Shown one piece after another: positions 18,610 through 31,031 of a DNA stretch of 64,000 bases (its first letter is position 1; each line of letters opens with the position of its first letter). Below the pieces are notes generated by a model, which saw nothing but the letters and a program-made list of their open reading frames with translations, searched no databases and was not told the DNA's origin. Source of the DNA: Cognaticolwellia beringensis (GTDB lineage Bacteria; Pseudomonadota; Gammaproteobacteria; Enterobacterales; Alteromonadaceae). The DNA lies in contig NZ_CP020465.1 in the NCBI RefSeq assembly GCF_002076895.1, forward strand, positions 2,294,001 through 2,358,000. Direction: 5' to 3'. Made by a program: the position numbers and the translations under genes.

Positions 18610-19095
18610 ATGAATAATATAGTGATAAAACAAACCTTTATATTAGCCGATGAATTGGCAACAATCGCTTTAGGTAAAAAATTAGCAAATATTGTAAAAG
18701 TTGAGCTTAAACAAGGGATTATTGTTTTTTTAAATGGTGACCTCGGTGCTGGAAAAACCACGTTAACCCGGGGCTTTGTTCAAGGTATGGGCCATGTTGG
18801 TAATGTAAAAAGCCCAACCTATACCTTAGTTGAACCTTATGATTTGCAAGACTGGCAAGTTTATCACTTTGATTTATATCGTTTAGGCGATCCTGAAGAA
18901 TTAGAATATATGGGTATTCGAGATTACTTTAATAGCGATTGTTGTAGCTTTATTGAGTGGCCTGAAAAAGGTCAGGGCATGTTGCCAGAGCCAGATATGA
19001 TTATCGATTTAGCCTATCATGATGAACAGCGTCAAGTTTCATTGCAGGCCAATACAACATTAGGTGAGCGCTTGTTATCAATTTTAGCGCCGTAA
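18610..19095 (+). CDS. tsaE: tRNA threonylcarbamoyladenosine biosynthesis ATPase TsaE
   Basis: A 161-residue P-loop protein needed, with TsaB, TsaC and TsaD, for the t6A37 modification of tRNA. The Walker A sequence GDLGAGKTTLTRG is at about 42-54, followed by the family motif SPTYTLVEPY, VYHFDLYRL and FIEWPEKG. Length and motifs are normal. It lies 41 bases after nnrE-nnrD and about 90 before amiB. Confidence 0.95.
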   Translation: MNNIVIKQTFILADELATIALGKKLANIVKVELKQGIIVFLNGDLGAGKTTLTRGFVQGMGHVGNVKSPTYTLVEPYDLQDWQVYHFDLYRLGDPEELEYMGIRDYFNSDCCSFIEWPEKGQGMLPEPDMIIDLAYHDEQRQVSLQANTTLGERLLSILAP

Positions 19096-19188
19096 AGCGT
19101 TTTATTAATAGACAGTTTCAGAGAAACGTTACACAAGTTAAACAATATAATAAGAAAAATAGTAAATAAAAAAAGTTATTATGGGGTA

Positions 19189-20517
19189 ATGAACACAATG
19201 CGTTCAGCAAGTATTGTAAAAAAATTAACGGTGTTATTTACGCTTTGGTTCGCTTTAGCAACAACTGTTTACGCAAGTAATAGCATTGAGAATGTGCGGA
19301 TATGGCCAGCGCCAGAAAATACCCGCATCGTTTTTGATCTCATCGAAAAACCAGACTTTAAATACTTCTCACTAAAATCCCCAGAACGCTTAGTTATTGA
19401 TTTTAAAAATAGCCGAAACAATGCAGTTTTAATGTCAGCGATAAAAGCGGATCGTCGAGTGCAAAAAATTCGTACCAGTAGAGCAAAAGAAAAAGGGACC
19501 ACACGTTTAGTACTAGAGTTAGCTGAAGACTATAAAATTTCGATATTTCCATTGGCACCAGCTGGACAATATAGTGACCGTTTGGTTATTGATCTTTATG
19601 ACAAAAATAGTCAGCCGATTGCGACCCATGATAATAGCCAAGGTAAACGAGACATCGTCATTGCTATTGTTGCTGGCCACGGTGGTGAAGACCCAGGTTC
19701 AATTGGCGCTGCAGGTACTTATGAAAAACGCATTACGTTAAAAATAGCCCAAAAATTGGCTAACTTAATTAACCAGAAGCAAGGCCTTAAAGCGGTGATG
19801 ATCCGCAGTGGTGACTATTATGTTGACCACAATCGTAAAACTGAACTTGCGAGAAAGTCGAAAGCTGATCTACTTATTTCCATTCATGCTGATGCATTCA
19901 CTTCATCACAGCCCAATGGTGCATCGGTGCTAGTACAAGCAACGCGACGTGCTGATTCAGAATTCACCCGGTGGATTCAAAATAGAGAAAAAAATTCTGA
20001 GTTATTAGGTGGTGCTGGAGAAACGATCAGAAGCACTAAAGACAATAACTTAGCGATTGCTCTTGGCGACATGAAAAAAGAATATACCATGGCGAGTAGT
20101 TACGACTTTGCCGAGCATGTTGTGAAGCAGCTAAAAAAAGTGACCAGACTACATAAGCATAAACCTGAACGGTTGAGTTTAGCGGTGTTAAAATCTTCAG
20201 ATATCCCGTCAGTATTAATTGAAACCGGTTTTATTTCTAACCCAGATGAAGAAAGACGACTTAATAATAGTCACCATCAACAGAAATTGGCTAAAGCAAT
20301 CTACATTGCTGTTGATGATTATTTCTCTCGAAACCCACCTGATGGTACCTTAATTGCTGCAACGCGCACTCGCGAGCACAAGGTTAGCCGTGGTGAATCG
20401 CTTTCTGTGGTTGCCCAGCGCTATAAAGTTTCCATCAGGCAATTAAAATCAGCCAATAACCTCAAATCAAATGTGGTTAGAATTGGCCAAACATTAAAAA
20501 TACCACAGGCAGATTAA
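19189..20517 (+). CDS. amiB: N-acetylmuramoyl-L-alanine amidase (AmiB type)
   Basis: A 442-residue periplasmic cell-separation amidase. It has a signal peptide (about 1-28), an AMIN domain (about 32-135), a zinc amidase_3 domain (about 150-375) with the metal ligands in [15 protein letters not shown] and ISIHADAF and the catalytic Glu in [10 protein letters not shown], and a C-terminal LysM domain from about 397 ([19 protein letters not shown]). The LysM tail is usual for AmiB of marine gammaproteobacteria. Two in-frame ATGs at 19189 and 19198 are possible starts; the first is kept. It is followed seven bases later by mutL. Confidence 0.93.
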   Translation: MNTMRSASIVKKLTVLFTLWFALATTVYASNSIENVRIWPAPENTRIVFDLIEKPDFKYFSLKSPERLVIDFKNSRNNAVLMSAIKADRRVQKIRTSRAKEKGTTRLVLELAEDYKISIFPLAPAGQYSDRLVIDLYDKNSQPIATHDNSQGKRDIVIAIVAGHGGEDPGSIGAAGTYEKRITLKIAQKLANLINQKQGLKAVMIRSGDYYVDHNRKTELARKSKADLLISIHADAFTSSQPNGASVLVQATRRADSEFTRWIQNREKNSELLGGAGETIRSTKDNNLAIALGDMKKEYTMASSYDFAEHVVKQLKKVTRLHKHKPERLSLAVLKSSDIPSVLIETGFISNPDEERRLNNSHHQQKLAKAIYIAVDDYFSRNPPDGTLIAATRTREHKVSRGESLSVVAQRYKVSIRQLKSANNLKSNVVRIGQTLKIPQAD

Positions 20518-20524
20518 CCCTCGC

Positions 20525-22492
20525 ATGACCATTGCAATATTACCCGCTCGCCTCGCTAACCAAATTGCCGCAGGCGAAGTGGTTGAACGCCCAGCTTCCG
20601 TCGTTAAAGAACTCGTAGAAAACAGTATTGATGCTGGCGCGACCACCATCAGAATTGATATTGAAAAAGGCGGTGCAAAGCGCATTCGTATTATCGATAA
20701 TGGCAAAGGTATTGCCAAAGATGAATTAGCCTTAGCCTTGAGCCGACATGCCACCAGTAAAATTAAAGACCTTGACGATCTCGAAGCTATTAGTAGCTTA
20801 GGTTTTCGTGGCGAGGCGCTAGCCAGTATAAGTTCGGTTGCTCGCTTAACGCTAACCTCTAAGCCTGAAGCGCAAGAATCAGCATGGCAAGCGAATGCCG
20901 AAGGGCGCGATATGGCGGTGTCGGTCAAGCCAGCAGCGCACCCGAACGGCACGACAATAGATGTTAGCGATTTATTTTTTAATACCCCAGCCAGACGAAA
21001 ATTTTTACGCACTGAAAAAACAGAATATGCCCACATTGAAGAAGTTATCAAGCGCATTGCCCTAGCAAATTTTGATATCAGCTTTGTTCTTACGCATAAC
21101 CATAAAATAATTAAACAATTTCGGGTCGCTAATTCAACTATTCAGCGTAGTAAACGCGTTGCGCAAGTTTGTGGTCAAAAGTTTATTGATAATGCTATAG
21201 AAGTTAACTGTGAACATAATGGCCTGCATTTACATGGTTGGATTGCCCAACCGAGTTATTTTCGTAATCAAAATGATCTCAGCTACAGTTATGTCAATGA
21301 GCGAATGATGCGCGATAAATTGATTAATCACGCTATTCGACAAGCTTATGCAGACCTACTACCGAGCGATAGTTACCCCGCATTTGTATTGTTTTTACAG
21401 CTCGATTTTCGTGAAGTGGATGTTAATGTGCACCCTGCAAAGCATGAAGTACGGTTTCATCAAGGGCGTTATGTACATGATTTTATTTATTCGGTTTGTA
21501 ATCGTGCATTAAAAAATGAGCTAGATCTCAATGTTGATAATAGCAATGTCGATAGTAGCACTGGCGAAATATTTTCCGCATCTAGTGATGAGGGATCCCA
21601 CCCGCAAGTTGGCACTCAAAGCCCCGGTTTTATTACCCCGTTAAGGGCTAGTACTGATAGTCATCAGCAATCAAATTCTTCAGTAAGTTATAAAACGTCT
21701 AGCGTTCCAACTGAATATCACAATGAGGGGATAAACCCGCGTAGTAGTGCAAGTTTTTCGCGCGCGAGCGGACAACATTATCCCACAAAGGTTAATCCTC
21801 AAGCGAGTAAAGCCTACAGCGACTTAATGACACCTTTAGCCTTGGATACAAAAGTTACCGAGCCTAAGTTAACGCAAGTAGCTGATTCAGTATCAACAGA
21901 AGCAAATACCTCTGCTTTAGCGACTGAAAATGAGATGACTGATGTAACAAAAGTTTTATTTTGGCAGGCGCCACATTATTTAGTATTTCAACAACGCGAA
22001 ACATTACGTTTATTGTCAGTAAAGAAACTTGATCAAATACTTAAGCTACAAGTTATTAAGCAACGCTGGCATGAAAAGCTGGTTAGCCAACCATTATTAT
22101 TGCCTATAAAAATCTCTGTTAGTGAGAAAGTCGCTAGATTTGTGCAAATAAATGAAAATCAATTTCAGCATATTGGGATGGATATTCGTCAGCTAAATAC
22201 CAGTACATTACAAATTCGGCAGTTTCCTGCTTTACTGAGAAATAAAGATATTTCGAAAAGTTTTGATAAGTTAATTAAACAGTTAGATGTTGAAAATAGT
22301 GACGATATACATGCAGAAATTGACTGGCAAATGGCGTTAGCTGCACTTATGTTAAGTGAAGAAGCCACTCATGCGTATGCGTTGCAAGTTTGGCGAAGTG
22401 GAGAAAGTCACTTTAATTGTCAATTTGAGCAGCAACTAAGGTTGAATTCTGTCGCTATAGACCTCACATCTTCTATAAATCAGATAGAGTAA
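20525..22492 (+). CDS. mutL: DNA mismatch repair protein MutL
   Basis: A 655-residue protein. The N-terminal GHKL ATPase has motif [22 protein letters not shown], motif II DNGKGI and motif [13 protein letters not shown]; the transducer domain follows to about 330. A poorly conserved, Ser-rich linker (about 335-480) leads to a C-terminal dimerisation domain. I do not see the DQHA(x)2E(x)4E endonuclease motif, as expected in gammaproteobacteria that use MutH for nicking. Confidence 0.96.
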   Translation: MTIAILPARLANQIAAGEVVERPASVVKELVENSIDAGATTIRIDIEKGGAKRIRIIDNGKGIAKDELALALSRHATSKIKDLDDLEAISSLGFRGEALASISSVARLTLTSKPEAQESAWQANAEGRDMAVSVKPAAHPNGTTIDVSDLFFNTPARRKFLRTEKTEYAHIEEVIKRIALANFDISFVLTHNHKIIKQFRVANSTIQRSKRVAQVCGQKFIDNAIEVNCEHNGLHLHGWIAQPSYFRNQNDLSYSYVNERMMRDKLINHAIRQAYADLLPSDSYPAFVLFLQLDFREVDVNVHPAKHEVRFHQGRYVHDFIYSVCNRALKNELDLNVDNSNVDSSTGEIFSASSDEGSHPQVGTQSPGFITPLRASTDSHQQSNSSVSYKTSSVPTEYHNEGINPRSSASFSRASGQHYPTKVNPQASKAYSDLMTPLALDTKVTEPKLTQVADSVSTEANTSALATENEMTDVTKVLFWQAPHYLVFQQRETLRLLSVKKLDQILKLQVIKQRWHEKLVSQPLLLPIKISVSEKVARFVQINENQFQHIGMDIRQLNTSTLQIRQFPALLRNKDISKSFDKLIKQLDVENSDDIHAEIDWQMALAALMLSEEATHAYALQVWRSGESHFNCQFEQQLRLNSVAIDLTSSINQIE

Positions 22493-22504
22493 AATATTAC
22501 CGTA

Positions 22505-23461
22505 ATGACTAACGTGGCAAACCATCAAAACATTGACCTGAAAGAGCCGCCAGTTATTTGTTTAATGGGGCCGACAGCGTCAGGTAAAACGGCTTTAGCG
22601 ATGGCTTTATGTGATGTGCTACCGTGTGACATTATTAGTGTTGATTCAGCATTAGTTTTTAAAGGTATGGATATTGGTACGGCAAAGCCAACAGCAGATG
22701 AATTAGTTGCATATCCACATCAATTGATCGACATTAGAGATCCGAGTGAAAGTTACTCTGCCGCTGATTTTTGCCAAGATGCGCTCATCGCAATAGCTAA
22801 AAGTCGAGCCAATGGCCGTATACCTTTATTGGTTGGCGGTACTATGATGTATTTTAAGAGCTTAATTGAAGGCATTTCACCACTGCCTGAAGCTGACAAA
22901 AATATTCGTAATGCAATAGCGTTAGAGGCGGCTGACAAAGGTTGGCTAGCTATGCACGAAGAGCTACAGAGCTTTGACCCAGTTTCAGCCGAGCGTATTC
23001 ATCCAAATGATCCGCAGCGACTGGCTAGAGCAATAGAGGTATATCGTAAAACTGGTAATACTTTGACACAATTGACTGAAGTAAAAGGTGATAAAGTTAG
23101 TGGAAATGTTTTACAGTTTGCTATAGCACCAAAAGAACGTAGTGATTTGCACGCTCGAATTGAACTACGTTTTAAGCAAATGATAGCGCAAGACTTTGAA
23201 CAAGAAGTGATCGCCTTGAAAAGACGGGGTGATTTACATCTCGATTTACCAGCAATTCGCTGTGTTGGTTACCGACAAATGTGGCAACATTTATCGGGTG
23301 ACTATGATCGAGAAGAGATGATTTTCAAAGGTATTTGTGCAACACGTCAGTTAGCTAAACGGCAGTTGACTTGGTTACGAAGTTGGCAAGATTTACAATG
23401 GTTGCATATGGAAGATGAAAATAATTTAAAACTTATTTTATCGGCAGTAAGCAAACTTTAA
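22505..23461 (+). CDS. miaA: tRNA dimethylallyltransferase
   Basis: Transfers a dimethylallyl group to A37 of tRNAs reading codons that begin with U. The 318-residue protein has the P-loop [11 protein letters not shown] near residues 22-32, the [16 protein letters not shown] region, and the C-terminal tRNA-contact segment with [12 protein letters not shown] and [13 protein letters not shown]. It sits 12 bases after mutL and before hfq, the standard order. Confidence 0.96.
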   Translation: MTNVANHQNIDLKEPPVICLMGPTASGKTALAMALCDVLPCDIISVDSALVFKGMDIGTAKPTADELVAYPHQLIDIRDPSESYSAADFCQDALIAIAKSRANGRIPLLVGGTMMYFKSLIEGISPLPEADKNIRNAIALEAADKGWLAMHEELQSFDPVSAERIHPNDPQRLARAIEVYRKTGNTLTQLTEVKGDKVSGNVLQFAIAPKERSDLHARIELRFKQMIAQDFEQEVIALKRRGDLHLDLPAIRCVGYRQMWQHLSGDYDREEMIFKGICATRQLAKRQLTWLRSWQDLQWLHMEDENNLKLILSAVSKL

Positions 23462-23534
23462 ACATTGATGTATAATTAAGTTAGTTGAGTATTTACCAGC
23501 TAGTTTGATTGAGTAACTTTAATCTAGTTTTTAA

Positions 23535-23816
<282 letters not shown>

Positions 23817-23849
23817 TGCAAAAAGCTAGTATTGTATGGAGTCGCTCAT

Positions 23850-25136
23850 TTGTTTGATAGATATCAGGCAGGTGAGCAGGCGATACTTGTTCATTTAGAT
23901 TTCCCAGATGATGATACCCGCGAAGACATACAAGAGTTCGAAATGCTTGTTGATTCTGCTGGTATTACGGCGTTAAATACGATTACAGGTAAACGCAATA
24001 CTCCGCACCCGAAATATTTTGTTGGTACAGGTAAAGTTCAGGAAGTTGCTGATGCTGTGCGTATGTTCGATGCGAATATTGTATTGTTTAATCATAGTTT
24101 AGCGCCATCTCAAGAGAAAAACATTGAAGCTTTATGTCAATGTCGTGTGGTTGATCGTACTACCTTAATTTTAGATATTTTTGCCCAACGTGCTCGCACT
24201 CATGAAGGTAAATTACAAGTAGAGTTAGCGCAGTTACGTCACATGAGTACAAGGCTGATACGCGGTTGGACTCACTTAGAGCGCCAAAAAGGTGGTATTG
24301 GTTTACGCGGACCAGGTGAAACACAGCTTGAAACAGATAGACGTTTATTACGTGCCCGTATGGTTAATATTCGCAAACGTCTAGAAAAAGTTGAAAAGCA
24401 AAGGCAACAAGGTCGTCGTGCGAGAACGAGAGCCGAGATCCCAACAATTTCCTTAGTTGGCTATACCAATGCTGGCAAATCAACCCTATTCAATAAAATT
24501 ACTCAGGCTGGTGTTTACGCAGCCGATCAATTGTTTGCCACTTTAGACCCTACTTTACGTAAAATTGAAGTAGATGATGTTGGTCGTGTTATTCTTGCTG
24601 ACACTGTAGGATTTATACGGCATCTGCCTCATGATTTAGTGGCAGCATTTAAAGCGACGTTAACAGAAACAAGAGAAGCAGAGTTATTGCTTCATATAAT
24701 TGATATTGCCGATGAGCGTCGTAGTGAAAATATTGAACAAGTAGAAGAAGTTTTAAATGAGATAGAAGCGGGTGATGTCCCACAACTATTAATTTGTAAT
24801 AAAATTGACCGGTTAGATGATGTTGAGCCGAGAATTGATCGTGATGATCAAGGTCTACCTATTCGTGTTTGGCTTTCAGCACAACAAGGCATAGGTATTG
24901 AACTTTTATTTCAAGCTCTTGCCGAACGATTAGGCAAACAAATCATCAAACATTTACTCTGTTTACCTCCTAGTGCTGGTAAACTACGTGGTCAACTTTA
25001 TCAGCTAAATTGTATTACAGACGAACATTATGACGAGCAAGGTAATTGTTTATTAGGTATAAAATTACCCGTGAGAGAGTGGAACCAGTTACTAAAACAA
25101 GACGAAGCAGAAATAGAGCACTTTATTCAAACTTAA
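23850..25136 (+). CDS. hflX: GTPase HflX
   Basis: A ribosome-associated GTPase that rescues stalled 50S/70S ribosomes. It has the N-terminal HflX domain (HPKYFVGTGKVQEV, QRARTHEGKLQVELAQLRH), the Gly-rich GGIGLRGPGETQLE linker, then the G domain with G1 GYTNAGKST, G3 DTVGF and G4 NKID. The start is TTG 23850, giving LFDRYQAGEQ as the N-terminus as in other HflX proteins, with GGAG at 23838-23841 eight bases upstream; an in-frame TTG at 23832 lacks a ribosome binding site and adds residues not seen in the family. Confidence 0.95.
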   Translation: MFDRYQAGEQAILVHLDFPDDDTREDIQEFEMLVDSAGITALNTITGKRNTPHPKYFVGTGKVQEVADAVRMFDANIVLFNHSLAPSQEKNIEALCQCRVVDRTTLILDIFAQRARTHEGKLQVELAQLRHMSTRLIRGWTHLERQKGGIGLRGPGETQLETDRRLLRARMVNIRKRLEKVEKQRQQGRRARTRAEIPTISLVGYTNAGKSTLFNKITQAGVYAADQLFATLDPTLRKIEVDDVGRVILADTVGFIRHLPHDLVAAFKATLTETREAELLLHIIDIADERRSENIEQVEEVLNEIEAGDVPQLLICNKIDRLDDVEPRIDRDDQGLPIRVWLSAQQGIGIELLFQALAERLGKQIIKHLLCLPPSAGKLRGQLYQLNCITDEHYDEQGNCLLGIKLPVREWNQLLKQDEAEIEHFIQT

Positions 25137-25215
25137 CAGACTGATATATTACGTGAAACACAGTGTTTATCGTTTTATGCAGTTAGCGCACTAATTTTTT
25201 ATAGCGGAGAATAGC

Positions 25216-26364
25216 ATGGCTTGGAATGAACCGGGGAATAATGAGAAAGATCCCTGGAAAAATAAAGGTGGCAAGAACCAAGGCCCACCTGATTTAGATG
25301 ATTTATTAAAGGATATCGGCAATAAATTTGGCGGTATATTCGGTGGCGGCAAATCAGGAGGCGGATCTGGGAAAAGTTTTTCTAGTATCGGTATCATGGT
25401 TGTGCTTGTTGTCGCTATATTGGCTTATGCCTTTGCAGGCTTTTTTACCATTAAAGAAGCTGAAAAAGGTATCGTTTTACGCTTTGGTCAATATGCTGGT
25501 ACGGTAGAACCAGGTTTGCGTTGGAAATGGACGTTCGCTGAACGTATTATTCCGGTTGATATGCAAACCACACGTAACCTTCCCTCTTCAGGCTTTATGC
25601 TGACGAAAGATGAGAATGTTGTGCGTGTTGAAATGGAAATACAATACCGCGTTGTTGATTCACGTAATTACGTTTTTAGTGTTACCAATGCCGATGAAAG
25701 TTTAAGTGAGTCACTTGATAGTGCTTTGCGCTATGTTGTTGGTCACGCGAACATGGACGATATTTTGACCAGTGGTCGAGAAGCCGTTCGTCAAGCGGTC
25801 TGGAAAGAGCTAGAAAAAATTATCGAACCTTATAATTTAGGTTTGATTGTTGTTGATGTTAACTTTAAGGACGCGCGTCCGCCAAACGAAGTTAAAGATG
25901 CATTTGATGATGCTATTTCTGCGCAAGAAGATGAAGTACGCTTCTTACGTGAAGCTGAAGCATATGCTCGTGGTATTGAGCCGCGTGCGCGTGGTCGTGT
26001 TAAGCGTTTAGAGCAAGAAGCTTTAGCGTATAAATCACAAATACTACTTGATGCTGAAGGTGATGTTGCTCGTTTTAACAAGCTATTACCTGAATATAAA
26101 GCGGCACCTGAAGTTACCCGTCAGCGTATGTATTTAACGTCGATGGAAAAAGTATACAGCAACACCAGTAAAGTTATGGTTGATGTTGAAGGCGGTAATA
26201 ACATGATTTACTTACCACTCGATAAAATTATGCAGCAGCAATCTGGCGGTCAACGTGTTAATGAGCAATCATCAACGACAACGATAAACCCATCGTCAAA
26301 TAGCAATAATACTGCACCAACATTATCCGGTCGTAACGACCGTTTCAATAATGGGAGAGACTAA
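25216..26364 (+). CDS. hflK: FtsH modulator HflK
   Basis: A band-7/SPFH membrane protein that forms a large complex with HflC around the FtsH protease. The N-terminus is Gly/Pro/Asn rich (about 1-55), one membrane helix lies at about 58-80 (SIGIMVVLVVAILAYAFAGFF), and the band-7 domain follows; the C-terminal tail is Gln/Asn/Ser rich. GGAGAAT precedes the ATG. It lies three bases before hflC. Confidence 0.96.
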   Translation: MAWNEPGNNEKDPWKNKGGKNQGPPDLDDLLKDIGNKFGGIFGGGKSGGGSGKSFSSIGIMVVLVVAILAYAFAGFFTIKEAEKGIVLRFGQYAGTVEPGLRWKWTFAERIIPVDMQTTRNLPSSGFMLTKDENVVRVEMEIQYRVVDSRNYVFSVTNADESLSESLDSALRYVVGHANMDDILTSGREAVRQAVWKELEKIIEPYNLGLIVVDVNFKDARPPNEVKDAFDDAISAQEDEVRFLREAEAYARGIEPRARGRVKRLEQEALAYKSQILLDAEGDVARFNKLLPEYKAAPEVTRQRMYLTSMEKVYSNTSKVMVDVEGGNNMIYLPLDKIMQQQSGGQRVNEQSSTTTINPSSNSNNTAPTLSGRNDRFNNGRD

Positions 26365-26367
26365 GCC

Positions 26368-27252
26368 ATGAAGAATTTTATATTGGCAATTGTAGCCTTA
26401 ATACTTGTGCTAACGGTTTCGTCTGTTTTTGTGGTAATTGAAGGACAACGTGGTATCGTTTTCCAGTTTTCAAAAATTAAGCGTGACGCTGACACTGGCG
26501 ACATGATGGTTTATGAGCCTGGTTTACACTTTAAATTACCGTTTATTAACCAAGTGCGTAAACTTGATGCACGTATTCAAACTTTAGATGACGCGCCAGA
26601 TCGATTCGTAACATCTGAAAAGAAAGATTTGATGGTCGACTCATTTGTTAAATGGCGTATCGTTGACTTTTCTACCTACTACTTGCGTACTACAGGCTCA
26701 ATTGAGAATGCCCGTGCGCTATTGAAACAAAAAGTTAACAATGGTCTACGTACCGAAATAGGTACACGTACCATTAAAGATATTGTTTCTGGTGAACGTG
26801 ATGACATTATGGCTAAAGCACTTGAAAGTGCTGCAAGTAGCCGTGAAGACTTAGGTATTGAAGTGATTGATGTTCGTATTAAAGCTATTAACTTACCAAC
26901 GGAAGTTAGTACGTCGATATATGAACGTATGCGAGCTGAACGTACTGCTGTGGCGAAAGAACATCGCTCACAAGGTCAAGAGCAAGCTGAAATCATTCGT
27001 GCAACTATTGATGCTAAAGTAACAGTTATGTTAGCGACAGCGCAGAAGAACGCACAAGAAGTTCGTGGTGAAGGTGATGCATTAGCTGCAAAAGTTTATG
27101 CCGACTCTTATAGCCAAGATGCTGAATTCTATAACTTCTTTCGTAGCTTAGAAGCTTATGAGAAAAGTTTTAGCTCGAAGAGTGATATCTTGGTGGTTAA
27201 ACCGGATAGTGACTTCTTTAATTACCTAAAAGATGGTAAAAAAGCGAAGTAA
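26368..27252 (+). CDS. hflC: FtsH modulator HflC
   Basis: A 294-residue band-7 protein with an N-terminal signal anchor (about 4-24, FILAIVALILVLTVSSVFVV), the SPFH domain, and a coiled-coil part with ERTAVAKEHRSQGQEQAEIIRA. It is the partner of HflK in the periplasm-facing vault around FtsH. It is followed by a perfect 12-base hairpin terminator. Confidence 0.96.
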   Translation: MKNFILAIVALILVLTVSSVFVVIEGQRGIVFQFSKIKRDADTGDMMVYEPGLHFKLPFINQVRKLDARIQTLDDAPDRFVTSEKKDLMVDSFVKWRIVDFSTYYLRTTGSIENARALLKQKVNNGLRTEIGTRTIKDIVSGERDDIMAKALESAASSREDLGIEVIDVRIKAINLPTEVSTSIYERMRAERTAVAKEHRSQGQEQAEIIRATIDAKVTVMLATAQKNAQEVRGEGDALAAKVYADSYSQDAEFYNFFRSLEAYEKSFSSKSDILVVKPDSDFFNYLKDGKKAK

Positions 27253-27275
27253 CACTTAAGGTTAACCTGTGATTA

Positions 27276-27302
27276 AAAAGCCATGACATTGTCATGGCTT
27301 TT
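27276..27302 (+). terminator. Terminator after hflC
   Basis: AAAAGCCATGAC, three-base loop, GTCATGGCTTTT: a perfect 12-base stem followed by a further T-rich stretch, 23 bases after hflC. It separates the hfl operon from the DUF2065 gene. Confidence 0.85.
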
Positions 27303-27346
27303 GTGTTTTTATAAGCGAGTAAGCCCTGCTCGTTAAGGAAAATCAA

Positions 27347-27532
27347 ATGTTATATACGCTGATGATGGCAGTCGCTATTGCGTTAATTATTGAAGGACTG
27401 ATCCCGGCACTTTTCCCCAATAAATGGCGTGCTTATGTTTTAAAATTAGCCAATGAACCTGTGAGTACTATCCGGCAAATTGGCGTTTTTTTAATCGTGA
27501 TTGGAGCAATTCTATTTTGGGCAGTAAATTAA
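27347..27532 (+). CDS. yjeT: DUF2065 (YjeT) inner-membrane protein
   Basis: A 61-residue protein with two membrane helices, about 2-22 (LYTLMMAVAIALIIEGLIPALF) and 43-60 (IRQIGVFLIVIGAILFW), separated by NKWRAYVLKLANE. The family is conserved between hflC and purA in gammaproteobacteria; its function is unknown. An AAGGAA ribosome binding site lies just upstream. Confidence 0.9.
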   Translation: MLYTLMMAVAIALIIEGLIPALFPNKWRAYVLKLANEPVSTIRQIGVFLIVIGAILFWAVN

Positions 27533-27637
27533 TTCTTTTGCTAACTCCTCACTATCACTAGCTTTTTTTTTATCGCATTAAAAATCAACAATTATTGCTT
27601 GGACTCAATATTGATATTTGATAGAATCCCCGCCTAA

Positions 27638-28957
<1,320 letters not shown>

Positions 28958-28984
28958 CCTAATCTCATTGTTTTAAGTACTTTT

Positions 28985-29012
28985 AAAAAACCACCTTCTA
29001 GGTGGTTTTTTT
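28985..29012 (+). terminator. Terminator of purA
   Basis: ACCACCT, TCT loop, AGGTGGT flanked by A and T runs, 28 bases after the purA stop codon. It could work in both directions. Confidence 0.85.
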
Positions 29013-29117
29013 ATGTACAGGATGTACGGTATATCGCGGGTGCATGGATGCACAGGAGCGTGTATGTACAGGATGTACGGTATATCGCGCATGTATGCAC
29101 AGGATACGCGCTATCGT
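29012..29117. repeat. Palindromic intergenic repeat cluster
   Basis: Two copies, 51 bases apart, of a 27-base unit at 29012-29038 and 29063-29089 (beginning TATGTACAGGATGTACGGTA). Each holds the hairpin GTACA-GGA-TGTAC. Between them is another hairpin, GTGCAT-GG-ATGCAC (29040-29053), and after them a related GCATGTATGCACAGGATACGCG. All carry a GGA-containing centre and self-complementary arms with different arm sequences. Confidence 0.75.
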
Positions 29118-29767
29118 TTGAGTATGGTGCTCTAAGCCAACCTGCTAATTAATTCAGCATTACTTTAATAGCTACATGTTTTAGGAACTTTGACCCCACG
29201 GGATTAGTAAATTCCTTACGTCGGTGCACGAAACAATAATTTATAGCCTGTGGGTATATCACGATCAACAGACGTTAATACCAGAACAACAATGCTTGAA
29301 CAGATAAAGCCTTTTCTCAATCTGCATTAAAACCAGCCAGGTAGCTTTTGATATCAACAGGCCGATAGAGAAAAAACTTTCTCTTACAGTCTATATTTAT
29401 GACAATTTCAGTGAACTGTCGCTATATTCTGTTATCTGTCATGAAATGATACAAACGGGAATCAATGCCAGTAAGGGTAGGAGCTTTAAGCATTAACTTG
29501 AACATTAACTTACTTATAATTTGATAAAACATTCTAATCGCTATTTATCTATGAATAGTGAGTAATATATGTAGAATATTTAGCTAGCTTATATGAAATA
29601 AAAAACTTATAAGGCTATATTTATTATAGCTTGTAGCTAATTAATATATACAAAATAGCTTGAAATTAGCCAACGCATTGCAATAACATGTAAACAGCAA
29701 TAAAAGCATCAACTAAAACTCATCGATAAGACGCACGAGTTACACTCACCTCACAAAAGGAATAGAC
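29118..29767. other. Long intergenic region before the malic enzyme gene
   Basis: About 650 bases with no convincing gene. A frame without a start codon is open at 29308-29494 but resembles nothing I know. A TTTAGGAACTTTGACCCC stretch at about 29179-29196 resembles sequence often seen at ends of transposase remnants; this is only an impression. The last 200 bases are very AT-rich and probably hold the malic enzyme promoter, with AAAGGA before the ATG. Confidence 0.4.
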
Positions 29768-31009
29768 ATGACAGATCTTCGCCAACAAGCACTTGATTAT
29801 CATCAATACCCAACGCCGGGCAAAATTAGTGTTGAATTAACGACGCCAGCTGAAACAAGCCAAGATCTCTCACTCGCTTATAGCCCTGGTGTAGCTGAGC
29901 CTGTTCGTGCCATTGCTGAAAATCCAGATGATGTTTATAAATATACCGGCAAAGGTAATACCGTTGCCGTTATCACCAACGGTACTGCTATTTTAGGCTT
30001 AGGTAACTTAGGGCCAATGGCCGCTAAACCTGTCATGGAAGGTAAGGCTTTATTATTTAAACGCTTTGCTGGCATTAACTCTTTTGATATTGAAGTTAAG
30101 CATAAAACGGTAGAAGACTTTATTAGTACGGTTGCCAATATTGCCGACAGTTTTGGTGGTATCAACTTAGAAGATATCAAAGCGCCTGAATGTTTCGTGA
30201 TTGAAAAAGCATTAATTGAGCGTTGTAAAGTGCCGGTATTTCATGACGACCAGCATGGTACGGCTATTGTAACCGCTGCTGGTATGATCAATGCACTAGA
30301 AATTCAAGGTAAAGAATTACGCAATGCCAACATTGTTTGTATGGGCGCGGGTGCTGCGGCAATTGCTTGTATGGAATTATTGATTAAATGTGGCGCACAA
30401 CGTGAAAAGATTTATATGCTCGACACTAAAGGGGTTATCCACACTCGTCGTGACGATTTAAATGAATATAAAACGTTATTTGCTAACAATACCGATAAAC
30501 GCACCTTAGAAGACGCCATTGACGGTGCTGACGTGTTTGTTGGTGTATCTGGTCCTAATGTATTATCGGCTGAACATGTTAAGCTGATGGCCGATAAGCC
30601 AGTAATTTTCGCATGTTCGAATCCTGACCCAGAGATTAAGCCTGAACTTGCTTTGGCGACGCGTGATGATTTAATTATCGCGACAGGACGTTCAGATTAT
30701 CCGAATCAAGTAAACAACGTGCTATGTTTCCCATTTATCTTCCGTGGTGCTTTAGATGTGCGAGCTCGTACCATTAATGATGAAATGAAGATAGCCGCAG
30801 TTCATGCCATTCGAACCTTAGCAAAAGAAGCTGTACCGGCTGAAGTATTAACAGCGAGTGGCAGTGACAGCTTAACCTTTGGTAAAGATTATATTATTCC
30901 TAAGCCTATGGACTCACGTTTGCGTTCAGCTGTAGCCATTGCCGTTGCTCAAGCCGCTGTTGACTCTGGTGTCGCTGCGCTTCCCATGCCAGAAAACTAT
31001 AACGGTTAA
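29768..31009 (+). CDS. Malic enzyme (NAD(P)-dependent, short form)
   Basis: Oxidatively decarboxylates malate to pyruvate. The 413-residue protein covers only the malic domain (LAYSPGVAEPVRAI, VITNGTAILGLGNLGP, then LEDIKAPECFVIE with metal-binding residues) and the NAD-binding domain (NIVCMGAGAAAIACMELL). It lacks the C-terminal phosphotransacetylase-like domain of MaeB, so it is the short form found in many marine bacteria. An AAAGGA ribosome binding site lies before the ATG. Cofactor preference cannot be fixed by eye. Confidence 0.92.
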   Translation: MTDLRQQALDYHQYPTPGKISVELTTPAETSQDLSLAYSPGVAEPVRAIAENPDDVYKYTGKGNTVAVITNGTAILGLGNLGPMAAKPVMEGKALLFKRFAGINSFDIEVKHKTVEDFISTVANIADSFGGINLEDIKAPECFVIEKALIERCKVPVFHDDQHGTAIVTAAGMINALEIQGKELRNANIVCMGAGAAAIACMELLIKCGAQREKIYMLDTKGVIHTRRDDLNEYKTLFANNTDKRTLEDAIDGADVFVGVSGPNVLSAEHVKLMADKPVIFACSNPDPEIKPELALATRDDLIIATGRSDYPNQVNNVLCFPFIFRGALDVRARTINDEMKIAAVHAIRTLAKEAVPAEVLTASGSDSLTFGKDYIIPKPMDSRLRSAVAIAVAQAAVDSGVAALPMPENYNG

Positions 31010-31031
31010 GTTATAAGTTTTGAGCCTTCAG

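Noticed and set aside
29012..29117. CRISPR-like array
   Set aside because: Only two full copies, no regular spacers, no cas genes; the units are hairpins of differing sequence.
29308..29494. Open reading frame in the long intergenic region
   Set aside because: No start codon with a ribosome binding site and no resemblance to a known family; could at most be a remnant.
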